From Streptohalobacillus salinus (GTDB taxonomy: Bacteria > Bacillota > Bacilli > Bacillales > Amphibacillaceae), in the NCBI RefSeq assembly GCF_003201605.1, contig NZ_QJJR01000011.1, forward strand, positions 1 to 64,000: a DNA stretch of 64,000 bases, given 5' to 3'. This document shows positions 52,194-61,945 of this stretch, one piece after another. Under the pieces are notes generated by a model that had not been told where the DNA came from, did no database searches, and saw nothing but the letters and a program-made list of their open reading frames with translations. A program made the position numbers and the translations under genes. Position 1 is the stretch's first letter, and every line of letters begins with the position of its first letter.

Positions 52194-53183
52194 TTATTTT
52201 TTCTTGTTTTTTTGCCTTTTCTGCTTTACTAAATGATGTTCTTTTCGCACCATCAACGCATGATCACTTGCTTCACGCTTATTATCGGATGTTCTCTCCT
52301 TGTCAGGCAGCTTTTTTGATTTATTAAGCTTGCGTTTGTCCTTCTTATTAATCCGTCCTCGATAACGAGCGGTTAATGCATTTATTTCTCCGCCTGTAAT
52401 AATGATAATTCCTGATAAATAAAACCAAAACATGAGGATGATAACCCCACCTAGACTTCCATAAGTCGCTGAGTAGTTACCAAAGTTATTAACATAAAAA
52501 CTAAAACCGAAGGATACTAATTGCCAGCCAATCGTGGCAAATAGTGCACCATAAATAACATCTTTTAAATGCACTTTCGCATTCGGTGCTAATCGGTAGA
52601 GATACATGAATACAATAAAGAAGATTGAGGATGAAATGACCCATCGTAACGTATTCCAAATATCAATAAAGCGATCAGAAGCATCAAAGAATGAGAAGAC
52701 ATAGATACCAATTGCTCGCCCGAATATTGGCAGCAGTAGCGCAACGATAATTAAAATTAACATTGAAATCAGTAACAAAATAGCGATTAATCGCCCTACA
52801 AGAAATGAGCGATTCTCTTCAACATCGTAGGCCTTATTGAGCGATTGCATAATGGCTTTTATCCCATTGGAAGCTGACCATAGTGTACCAATAATCCCTA
52901 CAGATAATAAGCCACCACCACTTGAATCGACGACTTGTTCTAGGTTTGATTCAATCAAGGCCATTGAATCAGCCGGAACGAGCCCACTCATTGTCTCTAA
53001 TAATGCTTGATGATCAATAGGCAAGTAGCCGACTAAAGTTACAAGAAAAATCAGTAAAGGAAAGAGCGCTAAGAGAAAGAAATAAGACATTTGCGCAGCT
53101 AGTCCTGGCACTTCATCTTCTGTGAAATTTTTGAATAGATCGATTGCGAATTTCTTTATTTTCCCAAAATTAAATGAAGGCAT
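52194..53183 (-). CDS. yfkH: YihY/BrkB family membrane protein
   Basis: A protein of about 329 aa with six membrane helices, a family once called ribonuclease BN but now regarded as a membrane protein of unknown function. Signatures: EDEVPGLAAQMSYFFLLALFPL near the start, LWSASNGIKAIMQSLNKAYD, and YGSLGGVIILMFWFYLSGIIIITGGEINA. The last 55 residues are very basic. The ATG at 53183 with AAAGGAAG upstream is preferred. First of the yfkH-I-J-like group, as in B. subtilis. Confidence 0.9.
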   Translation of the reverse strand: MPSFNFGKIKKFAIDLFKNFTEDEVPGLAAQMSYFFLLALFPLLIFLVTLVGYLPIDHQALLETMSGLVPADSMALIESNLEQVVDSSGGGLLSVGIIGTLWSASNGIKAIMQSLNKAYDVEENRSFLVGRLIAILLLISMLILIIVALLLPIFGRAIGIYVFSFFDASDRFIDIWNTLRWVISSSIFFIVFMYLYRLAPNAKVHLKDVIYGALFATIGWQLVSFGFSFYVNNFGNYSATYGSLGGVIILMFWFYLSGIIIITGGEINALTARYRGRINKKDKRKLNKSKKLPDKERTSDNKREASDHALMVRKEHHLVKQKRQKNKKK

Positions 53184-53204
53184 GAGACTCACTTCCTTTG
53201 TTCA

Positions 53205-53483
53205 CTATTTTATATCGATGTTATCAATCACATCTTCCAATTTATCCATGGCATAGATCGTCATATCTAAAGTATCTTTCGTTACATTAGTTACCACATC
53301 TAAACCCTCACGACAATAGCCCATCATCTCAGCCGGGTGTTCAATGGAATAGGTCACCTGTTTTTTACACGAACGTATCGTTTCTTTACAATCTTTTCGA
53401 ACTTCCGGATCTAACAAACTAATTAACGCACCACTCACTGCACCAATCCCTATCATCTTTAACATAAAGAAATTCTTTTTCAT
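53205..53483 (-). CDS. YtxH-like small protein (YfkI position)
   Basis: A 92-aa protein with a short hydrophobic N-terminus (MLKMIGIGAVSGALISLLD) followed by a helical, Cys-containing segment, resembling YtxH-domain proteins. AGAGGTG precedes the ATG. It lies between the yfkJ- and yfkH-like genes with gaps of about 20 bp, so the three are probably one operon. Function unknown. Confidence 0.75.
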   Translation of the reverse strand: MKKNFFMLKMIGIGAVSGALISLLDPEVRKDCKETIRSCKKQVTYSIEHPAEMMGYCREGLDVVTNVTKDTLDMTIYAMDKLEDVIDNIDIK

Positions 53484-53503
53484 TTAACTGCACCTCTTAT
53501 TTT

Positions 53504-53980
53504 TCATTTTGATAGATCTTGTTCGCTTTTGATCAAATTAAATAACGCATGACACCCCGCTTCAACTAGCCGGTAGGTCTCATCAAAATTACCCGTGTAG
53601 TAAGGATCTGGTACTTCTTCTTCGTTAAGTTCAGTAACAAAATCCAGTAATTTAAAAACACGTGCTTTCGGCGCTTCATGCCTTAGACTTTTTAAATCAG
53701 CTAAGTTTTGATTATCCATTACAACAATGTAATCAAAAGCATCTAAGTCTTCAAAAGTTATTTTGCGCGCATACATACCCTCATAGGAAAAGCCCTGCTC
53801 ATCTAACTTTTTCTGTGTACCTTGGTATGGCGGCTTACCTGCATGCCAATCACCGATACCACTTGAGTCAATCTCGAATTTATTTTGATAACCTTGTTGT
53901 GTGACCAAGTGTCTAAAATATGCTTCTGCCATTGGTGAACGACAGATATTTCCTAAACAAACAAAGAGAACCTTTATCAT
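53504..53980 (-). CDS. yfkJ: Low-molecular-weight protein tyrosine phosphatase
   Basis: A 158-aa phosphatase. The P-loop VCLGNICRSP carries the nucleophile Cys8 and Arg14; the general acid is Asp125 in VPDPYY. Length and motifs are normal for the family. AAAGGTGG lies ahead of the ATG. First gene of the yfkJ-I-H-like operon. Confidence 0.93.
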   Translation of the reverse strand: MIKVLFVCLGNICRSPMAEAYFRHLVTQQGYQNKFEIDSSGIGDWHAGKPPYQGTQKKLDEQGFSYEGMYARKITFEDLDAFDYIVVMDNQNLADLKSLRHEAPKARVFKLLDFVTELNEEEVPDPYYTGNFDETYRLVEAGCHALFNLIKSEQDLSK

Positions 53981-54056
53981 AGTTATACCACCTTTTCTTT
54001 CATTCTATGCCTATTCTCGTAAAATTCTTTAACTGTTGGGTTTGAGATATAAAGAA

Positions 54057-54084
54057 GCAGACAGTTATTAATATACCTGTCTGC
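54057..54084 (-). terminator. Terminator of the GGDEF-EAL gene
   Basis: Arms GCAGACAG / CTGTCTGC with a 12-base loop and a T-rich tail on the minus strand, 58 bp past the stop. Confidence 0.65.
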
Positions 54085-54141
54085 CTACTATTCTAAACAT
54101 TATACATATGATTTCAATAGCTTTATATAATCCGAGATACA

Positions 54142-56301
54142 TTAATTAATTTTACGTTTTAATACATTATCTTGAACGACTTGAGCTGCTACTGGACGAC
54201 TGAAATAATATCCCTGGTAGTAATCGCAACTTTCAAGTTGAAGCAGGTGCAAAATATCCTTATCTTCCACACCTTCTGCAATAACTTTCAAACCAAAATT
54301 ATGAGCAAGCTGAATCATCGCTTTGACGATGGCAGCACTACTCTGTTCTTTCAAAGCGCTGCGAATAAATGATTGATCTATTTTTAAATACTGAATTGGG
54401 AATTGCTTCAAATAACCAAATGATGAGTACCCCGTTCCAAAATCATCAATTGAAAGCGAGATGCCCATTTGTTTCAAGGTATTCATTGTCTGAATACAAT
54501 CTTCAGTATTCTGCATGACACTATTTTCAGTGATTTCAATTTCTAAATAACGTGGATCCATTTTTGTCTGGTGCATAATTTCAGCAACTTGATCAGCAAA
54601 ATCAACACGTTGCAACTCAATTGCTGATACATTGACAGCAATACGAATCGGTACAAACCCTTGATTAACCCATTCGCGGTGTTGACGACAGGCTTCATTT
54701 ATGACCCATTCGCCAATTTGAGTAATCACACCACTCTCCTCAGCAAGCGGAATAAATTTCGCAGGTGATATTGGGCCTTTTTTCGGATGATGCCAACGAA
54801 TCAACGCTTCTAAACCAATGACATCACCCGATGTTACATCAATTTGTGGTTGGTAGTAAAGTTCAAATTCATTACGCTGAAGTGCTTTTCGTATATCTGC
54901 ATCGAGCACTAAGACTTCATGATAGTCTTCATTCATTTGTTCAGTATAGAAAAGGCGAGCATTGCGCCCATTTACTTTTCCGTAGTGAACCGCTACACTG
55001 GCATGCTTAACCAGTTCATGAACATTAAAAGCATCTTGATTATATTCACTGATGCCAATTGACGCTGTTACAAAAAATTCATGGCCCTGAATAACAATTG
55101 GCTGTTTAATGTCTTTTAATATTTTGTCAGCTAAACGGGCAATGGTTGAATTTTCAGCATGAATTAGCAAAGCAAACTCATCGCCACCATAGCGATAAAG
55201 GGTGCCTTTACCAGAAAGACAGGTATCAATTCGTTTTGAAATCACATCAATAACTTGATCCCCTATGGTTTCACCTAATGAATCATTAATGTATTTAAGC
55301 CGATCAATATCTAAAAAGGCCACAGCAAATTGTCCTTCGCGATGGTGGTGAACAGTTGCCTTTAGATCTTCCCTAAATTTGTTTCGATTGGGCAACTCGG
55401 TTAATGAATCATAGTATGTCAGTCGTCGCGCCTTGTGTTTCGCTTCTTCTAACGATGTAACATCACTTGAAGAACCAACCACCTCAATCACCATATCCCC
55501 TTCAAAAATCGGGGTAAGGGTAGTATACAGAACTGCATCTTGATATTGATGTTTGAAACTAACAGATTCACCACCAAAAGCTTGTGTAAAGTGCACATCT
55601 AAGAGTTCTTTCTCGTCATTAAAGAAAACGGCTTCAGGCGTGACAAAGGTCTCGTGCGAGCCACTTAATTTCCGCACCAGTTTCCCTTCAAACAACCGGA
55701 ATTGGTACGCATGTGTTTCTTTATCTTGATGAATACGAAAAGTTAAGTTCATTAGTTGTCCCAGGACTTTACGGTAATCATCATCTAATTGTTCAATGAT
55801 TCGCTTATCGTTACGTTTGACATCAGTAATGTCGGTCCGAAATACAACAAATTGAGTCTTTTCGTCGCTCTCATTCTGCATCGGTAAGATCGTTGTCCGG
55901 TACCAAAAAACCTCATTATCTTTTGATGAGGTACAAATGTCCCCCTGCCACCAATTCCCTTTTTGTAAGGATTGCCAAAGATCATTATAAAATTGGTCAT
56001 CATGGACGCCTGCATGCAAAATGCGATAATGATGATTTAATAAATCTTCTTCTTCGTAACCTAATTTTTCACAAAAATCCTTATCTATATATGTAATATA
56101 GCCTTCCTTATCAATCATAAGCGTGTGAAAAGCTCGACTTACCGTTTCGTTCAACGCATCAACAGTAAAAACTTGACTTTTTATGTAGCTATCAATGACC
56201 GTTTCGAGTTTTTGTTTTAAATCTATGTTATCTGTAAATTGCGCTAATGTTTCCGATAGTGTTTTCTGATTAAATAGTTCAGTCATAGCATTCAATGTCA
56301 T
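54142..56301 (-). CDS. PAS-GGDEF-EAL cyclic-di-GMP turnover protein
   Basis: A 719-aa protein. A PAS domain (about 50-160, with DKEGYITYIDKDFCEKLGYEEEDLL) and a second PAS-like region (about 175-285) precede the GGDEF domain, which reads RYGGDEFALLI. The EAL domain begins GLEALIRWHHPKKGPISP and contains DDFGTGYSSFGYLKQFP and EGVEDKDIL. Both catalytic signatures look intact, so the protein could synthesise or degrade c-di-GMP, with the PAS part tuning the balance. It has no membrane segment and is monocistronic. AAGGTGACG precedes the ATG. Confidence 0.9.
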   Translation of the reverse strand: MTLNAMTELFNQKTLSETLAQFTDNIDLKQKLETVIDSYIKSQVFTVDALNETVSRAFHTLMIDKEGYITYIDKDFCEKLGYEEEDLLNHHYRILHAGVHDDQFYNDLWQSLQKGNWWQGDICTSSKDNEVFWYRTTILPMQNESDEKTQFVVFRTDITDVKRNDKRIIEQLDDDYRKVLGQLMNLTFRIHQDKETHAYQFRLFEGKLVRKLSGSHETFVTPEAVFFNDEKELLDVHFTQAFGGESVSFKHQYQDAVLYTTLTPIFEGDMVIEVVGSSSDVTSLEEAKHKARRLTYYDSLTELPNRNKFREDLKATVHHHREGQFAVAFLDIDRLKYINDSLGETIGDQVIDVISKRIDTCLSGKGTLYRYGGDEFALLIHAENSTIARLADKILKDIKQPIVIQGHEFFVTASIGISEYNQDAFNVHELVKHASVAVHYGKVNGRNARLFYTEQMNEDYHEVLVLDADIRKALQRNEFELYYQPQIDVTSGDVIGLEALIRWHHPKKGPISPAKFIPLAEESGVITQIGEWVINEACRQHREWVNQGFVPIRIAVNVSAIELQRVDFADQVAEIMHQTKMDPRYLEIEITENSVMQNTEDCIQTMNTLKQMGISLSIDDFGTGYSSFGYLKQFPIQYLKIDQSFIRSALKEQSSAAIVKAMIQLAHNFGLKVIAEGVEDKDILHLLQLESCDYYQGYYFSRPVAAQVVQDNVLKRKIN

Positions 56302-56559
56302 AGCGTCACCTTTTGTTTAGTATTTGCAAATCACTTTCATCCATTATACCTAAATAACTTTAAGATACAAAGCTTTAAATGAATAAAAAGTCCTTCACAT
56401 GTTTGTCTATTCTTGATGTCTAGCTAAACAATCACTCTTATATATCGACATAATTTTTAAAAATTTTAATTTTGATCTTTCTTAACACTTGTTATGACTC
56501 TAAAATTTCGCTTCTGATCAGGTACCTCTTAATCATCATGCGTCCACTAAGACACTGTG

Positions 56560-57306
56560 CTAAGCATTAGTTTCAGTTGCTTTTGATTTAGGAAGTTCAT
56601 GCCCTAACATCTCAAGCACCTCTCGGTATACCCTATCAGCAATTTTAGTTGCTTTCAATGATTGGTATGTCTCTGGCATGATCGGTGTTCCTACTAATAA
56701 TTCAATATTTGCTGCGTTGATTTTCCCATCATTTGCTTCTAGCATATAACGGGTATCCTTAATGGCTACTGGTACAATTGGTACATTGGCACGTGTGGCA
56801 AGTCTGAGACTTCCTGATTTAAACGGTTGAATACTACCATCTTTTGAGCGTGTTCCCTCAGGAAACACCACCATCGATTGTCCTTTTTCGAGACTCTCTA
56901 CACCATCGTCAATAACTTTAAGCGCACTTCGACGATTGCTGCGATCAATAAAAACACATTGCATTTCTTCCATCCAAGCATTAATAAGCGGAATCTTTTT
57001 TATTTCTTTTTTTGCGATAAAGCCTATTGGACGATTAATATAACCGAGAAACAATAAAATATCGAATAAACTTTGATGGTTACTTACAAACAACACCGGT
57101 CCCTCTGGTAAGTTTTCTAAACCTTGAACCATTACGTTTGACTTGGTTTCTCTAATGGCTTTTGTACAGATATCTACCGCTGTCTGATGAATTGTCCATG
57201 CTTTCTTTTCAAAAGGTTGGTCGTTCATTTTTTTTACCTTAATCAATTGCGGAATTGACTTGACGACAAGTAAAACGGCATATGTATAAATCCAAAATGT
57301 TTTCAT
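56560..57306 (-). CDS. plsC: 1-acyl-sn-glycerol-3-phosphate acyltransferase
   Basis: A 248-aa membrane-associated acyltransferase of phospholipid synthesis. The catalytic NHQSLFD motif (His77, Asp82) and the substrate-binding FPEGTRSKDG are present, together with VPIVPVAI. One N-terminal hydrophobic segment anchors it. It makes phosphatidic acid from lysophosphatidate. An AGAGG-type site precedes the ATG. Divergent from mreBH. Confidence 0.92.
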   Translation of the reverse strand: MKTFWIYTYAVLLVVKSIPQLIKVKKMNDQPFEKKAWTIHQTAVDICTKAIRETKSNVMVQGLENLPEGPVLFVSNHQSLFDILLFLGYINRPIGFIAKKEIKKIPLINAWMEEMQCVFIDRSNRRSALKVIDDGVESLEKGQSMVVFPEGTRSKDGSIQPFKSGSLRLATRANVPIVPVAIKDTRYMLEANDGKINAANIELLVGTPIMPETYQSLKATKIADRVYREVLEMLGHELPKSKATETNA

Positions 57307-57517
57307 ACTTCTCTCCTCTTTCTCTCAAGCGATATCGTCTATTATATAAGAAAGTCGCGCATTCGTGAAGCAAATCTACTATTTTTAGGAACTAGTGCTT
57401 TGTTCTTTTGTTTGAAACGCTCAAGCAATGATACACTGAACCACGAACATCCAGACCTTACAAACGGAAAATCCTCGTCAAACAAAACCATTTCGACAGC
57501 ACGATAAAGGAGGCACT

Positions 57518-58525
57518 ATGATATTTCAATCAATGACCATTGGGATTGACCTAGGCACTAAAAATATATTGGTTTACACAAAAGAAAAAGGAATTGTCTT
57601 TAACGAACCTGCAGTGGTTGCGGTCGATCGACGCACGCAACACGTTAAAGCGATAGGTAAAGAAGCAAGTGTTATGGTTGGAAAAACCTCACAAAACATT
57701 GAAACCATCCGACCGTTAAAGGATGGCGTGATTGCCGATTTTGACATCACCGTTCAAATGTTAAAAATCATTTTCAAACGGATTAGTAAAGAGCTCGGCA
57801 AAGCGATGCGTAAACCAACTGTCATTGTTTGCGCACCTACAGGAAGTACTGCCGTTGAAAAACGCGCAATTGAAAATGCAATTGAGGCCTATGGTGCAAA
57901 AAAGGTGCACATCATTGAAGAACCCGTTGCTGCAGCACTCGGTGCCGGTTTACCAATTGAAAAACCTATCAGTCATATGATTGTTGACATTGGCGGTGGT
58001 ACAACAGAGGTTGCTTTAATTTCATATGGTGGGGTTGTTACTTCACGCTCACTTCGCCTGGCTGGGGATGCGATGGATGAAACAATTATTCACTATGTAA
58101 AAGAAAATTTTAATGTCCTATTGGGCGAACAAACGGCTGAAATTATCAAGCAAACAATTGGCTATGCTCCTATCGAACATACTGAAGAAACGATGGACGT
58201 CCGCGGTCGTGATCTACTTACTGGGCTACCTAAACATGTGACCTTGTCTTCTTACGATGTTAAACGCGCGCTTGTAGATACCTTTGATTCAATCCTCCTT
58301 ACTATTCATCAGACGATTGAACAAGCCCCTCCAGAACTTAGCGGCGATTTAGTTGAACAAGGCATTACGCTTACCGGTGGGGGTGCCCTGACCAATGGTA
58401 TTAAGCCGTGGTTAGAATCGCACTTACATGTGCCAGTGACAATTGCTGATTCACCTCTAGAGGCAATTGCGATTGGTACGCGTGAAGCGATAAAACAAAT
58501 TCAGATAGTAAAAAAGCTTGGCTAA
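57518..58525 (+). CDS. mreBH: Rod-shape protein of the MreB/MreBH family
   Basis: A 335-aa bacterial actin directing wall synthesis. Phosphate loops are GIDLGTKNILVY and MIVDIGGGTTEVALIS; the adenosine region is TLTGGGALTNGIKPWL. Length and the EEPVAAALGAGLPIEKP segment match MreB paralogues. Location outside an mreBCD cluster favours MreBH or Mbl; I use MreBH, with the paralogue not certain. AAAGGAGGC lies ahead of the ATG. Confidence 0.88.
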   Translation: MIFQSMTIGIDLGTKNILVYTKEKGIVFNEPAVVAVDRRTQHVKAIGKEASVMVGKTSQNIETIRPLKDGVIADFDITVQMLKIIFKRISKELGKAMRKPTVIVCAPTGSTAVEKRAIENAIEAYGAKKVHIIEEPVAAALGAGLPIEKPISHMIVDIGGGTTEVALISYGGVVTSRSLRLAGDAMDETIIHYVKENFNVLLGEQTAEIIKQTIGYAPIEHTEETMDVRGRDLLTGLPKHVTLSSYDVKRALVDTFDSILLTIHQTIEQAPPELSGDLVEQGITLTGGGALTNGIKPWLESHLHVPVTIADSPLEAIAIGTREAIKQIQIVKKLG

Positions 58526-58541
58526 ATACCAAGCTTTTTTT
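58510..58541. terminator. Terminator overlapping the mreBH stop
   Basis: Arms AAAAAAGCTTGG / CCAAGCTTTTTT; the left arm includes the last codons of mreBH. Bidirectional with the convergent EIIA gene. Confidence 0.8.
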
Positions 58542-58552
58542 CCTAACATTTC

Positions 58553-59038
58553 TTATAAATGAACAGTTAGCACTTCTGTTTCACCTTTGATGACTGTTTG
58601 ATTCACCTGCTTGTCAATCGAAGCAATATCACTCGTGATGACAAGCGGTGTAATCGTATTGGCTTTTTCAGCGATAAAATCTAGATCTACCGTAATCAGT
58701 TTCTGACCTACCTCTACTTTATCCCCTTGACTCACGTGCGCAGTAAACCCTTCACCATCTAACATAACCGTGTCGAGACCAATGTGAATTAAATATTCCA
58801 CTCCCGCTTTAGACTTAATTCCAATCGCATGTTTTGTTGGAAATAGATTAACAATTTCTCCAGCTATGGGTGCGACAAATTCACCATCTGTTGGTTTAAA
58901 CGCAATACCATCGCCCATCATCTTTTCCGAGAACGTTGGATCGGGTACCTCGGTAATTTCTACTGCTTCTCCAGTTACTGGTGATACTAACACCTCTTTA
59001 TCAACTTTCTCTTCTTTACCAAATAATTTTTTGAACAT
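58553..59038 (-). CDS. crr: Stand-alone PTS glucose-type EIIA protein
   Basis: A 161-aa phosphocarrier of the sugar phosphotransferase system. The fold signature FVAPIAGEIVNLFPTKHAIGIKS has His70 and the phosphorylated His85 lies in YLIHIGLDTVMLDGEGF. It is free-standing rather than fused to EIIBC, so it probably serves one or more EII permeases encoded elsewhere. AGGAGGATG precedes the ATG. Confidence 0.93.
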   Translation of the reverse strand: MFKKLFGKEEKVDKEVLVSPVTGEAVEITEVPDPTFSEKMMGDGIAFKPTDGEFVAPIAGEIVNLFPTKHAIGIKSKAGVEYLIHIGLDTVMLDGEGFTAHVSQGDKVEVGQKLITVDLDFIAEKANTITPLVITSDIASIDKQVNQTVIKGETEVLTVHL

Positions 59039-59134
59039 ACTTCATCCTCCTCGTGTTCTTCTATAGACTCATATACCCTCTTTCTTGCAATCTTAAGCAT
59101 GTCTCGACATGCGAACTTCACTCTTTGGTACGAC

Positions 59135-59350
59135 TTACTCCAGTGTTTGAAGAAGTTTTTTTAATGCCTTCACTTCTTCTTCCGATAGCGTCACACCTTT
59201 CCCCATCTTTTCATGATTATCTGACCAATCACGTAAATCATATTTTGCGGGCCGATTATTCCAAGAAACAAGGTTGAGTTCTTTTTGCCAACCGCTTGAA
59301 CCTTTTGAGATGACACCGATCTGTTCAATAATTTCGTATTGAATCGCCAC
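59135..59350 (-). CDS. YdbC-type PC4-like protein
   Basis: A 71-aa protein of the YdbC family, which has the PC4/Whirly-like single-strand nucleic-acid-binding fold. The pattern WQKELNLVSWNNRPAKYDLRDWS followed by a C-terminal helix (TLSEEEVKALKKLLQ) is typical. Its cellular role is not known. AAGGAGG precedes the ATG; it follows the yutF-like gene by 13 bp and is probably co-transcribed. Confidence 0.82.
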   Translation of the reverse strand: MAIQYEIIEQIGVISKGSSGWQKELNLVSWNNRPAKYDLRDWSDNHEKMGKGVTLSEEEVKALKKLLQTLE

Positions 59351-59363
59351 TTGAGTTACCTCC

Positions 59364-60128
59364 TTAGAGTTTCCATTCTGTTAAACTGTCAATCGTATAG
59401 GTTGGTTTAACATCAATTGCCGTTAAGTCTTCCTTTGTTGTTACACCCGTAAGCACAAGTAAAGCATCTATCCCAGCATTAATTCCTGCTAAAATATCAG
59501 TGTCATAATTATCACCAATCATTAAGGTATCCTCTTTTTTCGTGCCTAATACAGCTAACGCTTGTTCAACAATAATCGCTTCCGGCTTACCGATGAATTT
59601 AGGTTCAACCCCCGTGGTAACGGATAACACAGAAATGATTGAACCCGTCCCCGGAAGAAAGCCTCGCTCACTAGGGAGTGCAACATCACCATTTGTCGCA
59701 ATAAAAGTAGCACCATTACGAATCGCCAGTGCGCCAATCGCTAACTTTTCGTAAGTGATTTCTCGATCTAATCCCATTACAACGACATCAATATCCGTTT
59801 CAGCAACGGTAAGGTCAGCGGATGCAATTGCCTTATGCAGCCCTTCTTCACCAATTGGGTAAATTCTTTTATTCGGGTAATGCTCCTTCACATACTGAGC
59901 AGTTGCCATGCTCGTCGTAAAGACTTGCTCTTCAGTGGCTTGAATGTCCATTTCCATTAACTTCTTCGCTACATCTTTCGGATGCTTCGTCGAATTATTT
60001 GTTAAAAATAGATAAGGAAGCTGCAAACGATTAAGCTCTTTCACAAACTGAACCGCGGCGTCAATTCGTTCTGTGCCATTATAAACGGTACCATCTAAAT
60101 CAATCAGATAACCTGCATATTTTTTCAT
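59364..60128 (-). CDS. yutF: HAD-IIA phosphatase, YutF/NagD-like
   Basis: A 254-aa phosphatase of the haloacid dehalogenase superfamily. Motif I is LIDLDGTVYNG, motif II is FLTNNSTK, the lysine is in IGKPEA, and motif III/IV is MIGDNYDTDILAG. B. subtilis YutF is a close match by length. The substrate is likely a small phosphomonoester. AGGAGG precedes the ATG. First gene of a two-gene unit with the PC4-like gene. Confidence 0.9.
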   Translation of the reverse strand: MKKYAGYLIDLDGTVYNGTERIDAAVQFVKELNRLQLPYLFLTNNSTKHPKDVAKKLMEMDIQATEEQVFTTSMATAQYVKEHYPNKRIYPIGEEGLHKAIASADLTVAETDIDVVVMGLDREITYEKLAIGALAIRNGATFIATNGDVALPSERGFLPGTGSIISVLSVTTGVEPKFIGKPEAIIVEQALAVLGTKKEDTLMIGDNYDTDILAGINAGIDALLVLTGVTTKEDLTAIDVKPTYTIDSLTEWKL

Positions 60129-60333
60129 AAAATCCTCCTGTATAATTGTAAAACTATTTGTTATTTTCTGAATACGTGATAATATAGAACGTAATCACCA
60201 TTTAAAAGTATAACTTTTATTACGTCTAAATGTAAAATGGTTTATCTAATAGCATGAAAGTGGTATGTTATAAATAGAATTCATTTATACATACATTTTT
60301 AAAATTTTCATAAAAGAGAGGTAGTTAAAGTCA

Positions 60334-61806
60334 ATGACAAAAGAAACGCCAAGAGCAGTAATCGTTATTTTCGGAGCGACAGGGGACTTAGCGAACCGAA
60401 AATTATACCCATCATTATATCGATTATATCGTAACAACAAATTATCTAAGCATTTTGCAGTAGTCGGCGTCGCAAGACGACCACTTACAAATGAAGATTT
60501 CAGAAATAATGTAAAAGCATCAATTGAAGAATTTAAAGATGATGCACTTGATCACGATGAATTTGCATCTCATTTTCACTACAATCCTTTTGACGCTCAA
60601 CACTTATCAGAGTATCAAAAACTTGATAACTTCATTAAGGAACTCGATCAGAAACATGATGCCGGTGGCAATCGCTTATTTTATATGGCAATGGCACCTA
60701 ATTTCTTCGGACCAATCGCCGCAAATTTAAAATCACAAGGTTTGACTGACAATCCTGGTTGGTCACGTCTAGTAATTGAAAAACCATTTGGTCATAATTT
60801 TGACACGGCAGATAAGCTCAACAAACAAATTGGACAGGCATTTGATGAAGATCAAATTTTTAGAATTGATCACTACTTAGGGAAACAAATGGTACAGAAC
60901 ATTGAGATTGTTCGGTTTGCTAACGCTATGTTTGAACCCCTTTGGAATAACCAGTACATTGCGAATGTACAAATAACATCAAGTGAAGTTCTCGGCGTTG
61001 AAGAGCGTGGCCGCTATTACGACGGATCTGGCGCTTTACGTGATATGGTTCAAAATCACTTGCTCCAGATGGTCTCGTTACTCGCCATGGAACCACCTGC
61101 GCGTTTACAACCAGATGAGATCCGCTATGAAAAAGTTAAAGTATTACGCAGCTTGCGCGACTTAAAAGCAGACGAGATTAACGACTATTTTGTTCGTGGC
61201 CAATATGATCACGGTCAAATTGATGGTGAGACGGTTGATTCTTACCGAGAAAGTAATGGCGTTGAAGAAGATTCTAACACCGAAACGTTCGTTGCAGGTA
61301 AATTCATGATTGATAACTTCCGTTGGGCCGGGGTCCCGTTCTATGTACGAACCGGGAAACGCATGAAAGAAAAATCAACAAAAATTATTGTACAGTTTAA
61401 AGACTTACCCATTAACCTTTATAAAGATAAAGGTGATACAATTGATCCGAACTTACTCGTCATTAACGTACAGCCAGATGAAGGTATCACTCTCCATCTA
61501 AATGCTAAGAAGACTGATTATGAAACAACGAGTACCCCAATTAGTTTAAGTTATGATAAAAAAGATGAAGGGTTAGAAAGCCCAGAAGCTTACGAAAACT
61601 TAATTAATGATTGTCTAAATGGTGATTCTACCAGTTTTGTTCACGCAACAGAAGTTGCCTTGTCTTGGCAATTTGTTGATAAAATCACTGATGTCTGGGA
61701 GAAACAAAAAGCAGACTTTCCAAATTATGAATCAGGTACCAATGGTCCTGATGCCGCTGATAAACTATTAGAAAAAGACGGTTTTAAATGGTGGGAATGC
61801 TGTTAG
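60334..61806 (+). CDS. zwf: Glucose-6-phosphate 1-dehydrogenase
   Basis: A 490-aa enzyme of the oxidative pentose phosphate pathway, oxidising glucose-6-phosphate with NADP+. The nucleotide loop is IFGATGDLANRKLYP and the substrate/catalytic site is FRIDHYLGKQMVQN. Length is normal. The C-terminus ends in a Cys-Cys pair. AGAGAGG precedes the ATG. It is convergent with gnd, so two successive pathway steps are encoded side by side on opposite strands. Confidence 0.96.
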   Translation: MTKETPRAVIVIFGATGDLANRKLYPSLYRLYRNNKLSKHFAVVGVARRPLTNEDFRNNVKASIEEFKDDALDHDEFASHFHYNPFDAQHLSEYQKLDNFIKELDQKHDAGGNRLFYMAMAPNFFGPIAANLKSQGLTDNPGWSRLVIEKPFGHNFDTADKLNKQIGQAFDEDQIFRIDHYLGKQMVQNIEIVRFANAMFEPLWNNQYIANVQITSSEVLGVEERGRYYDGSGALRDMVQNHLLQMVSLLAMEPPARLQPDEIRYEKVKVLRSLRDLKADEINDYFVRGQYDHGQIDGETVDSYRESNGVEEDSNTETFVAGKFMIDNFRWAGVPFYVRTGKRMKEKSTKIIVQFKDLPINLYKDKGDTIDPNLLVINVQPDEGITLHLNAKKTDYETTSTPISLSYDKKDEGLESPEAYENLINDCLNGDSTSFVHATEVALSWQFVDKITDVWEKQKADFPNYESGTNGPDAADKLLEKDGFKWWECC

Positions 61807-61828
61807 ACATAACATAATTTCATTAATC

Positions 61829-61869
61829 AAACGAACCCTTCACCGGATAATCATGGTGAAGGGTTCGTT
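61829..61869 (+). terminator. Terminator of zwf
   Basis: Arms AACGAACCCTTCACC / GGTGAAGGGTTCGTT followed by CTTTG. Confidence 0.82.
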
Positions 61870-61896
61870 CTTTGTAAATAATTGATTAAAACCAAG

Positions 61897-61934
61897 TAAA
61901 TCCCCAACAGATTGATCAATTTGTTGGGGATTTA
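61897..61934 (-). terminator. Terminator of gnd
   Basis: Arms TAAATCCCCAACA / TGTTGGGGATTTA with a 12-base loop, 12 bp past the gnd stop. Confidence 0.8.
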
Positions 61935-61945
61935 ATCAATTTATT

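Noticed and set aside
57400-57460. Catabolite-response or SigI-type element before mreBH
   Set aside because: A TGAAACGCTCAAGCA stretch looks faintly cre-like, but spacing and symmetry do not fit; no clear sigma-I hexamers were found.
59555-59754. Open frames overlapping yutF
   Set aside because: Shadow frames of a well-conserved HAD phosphatase gene.
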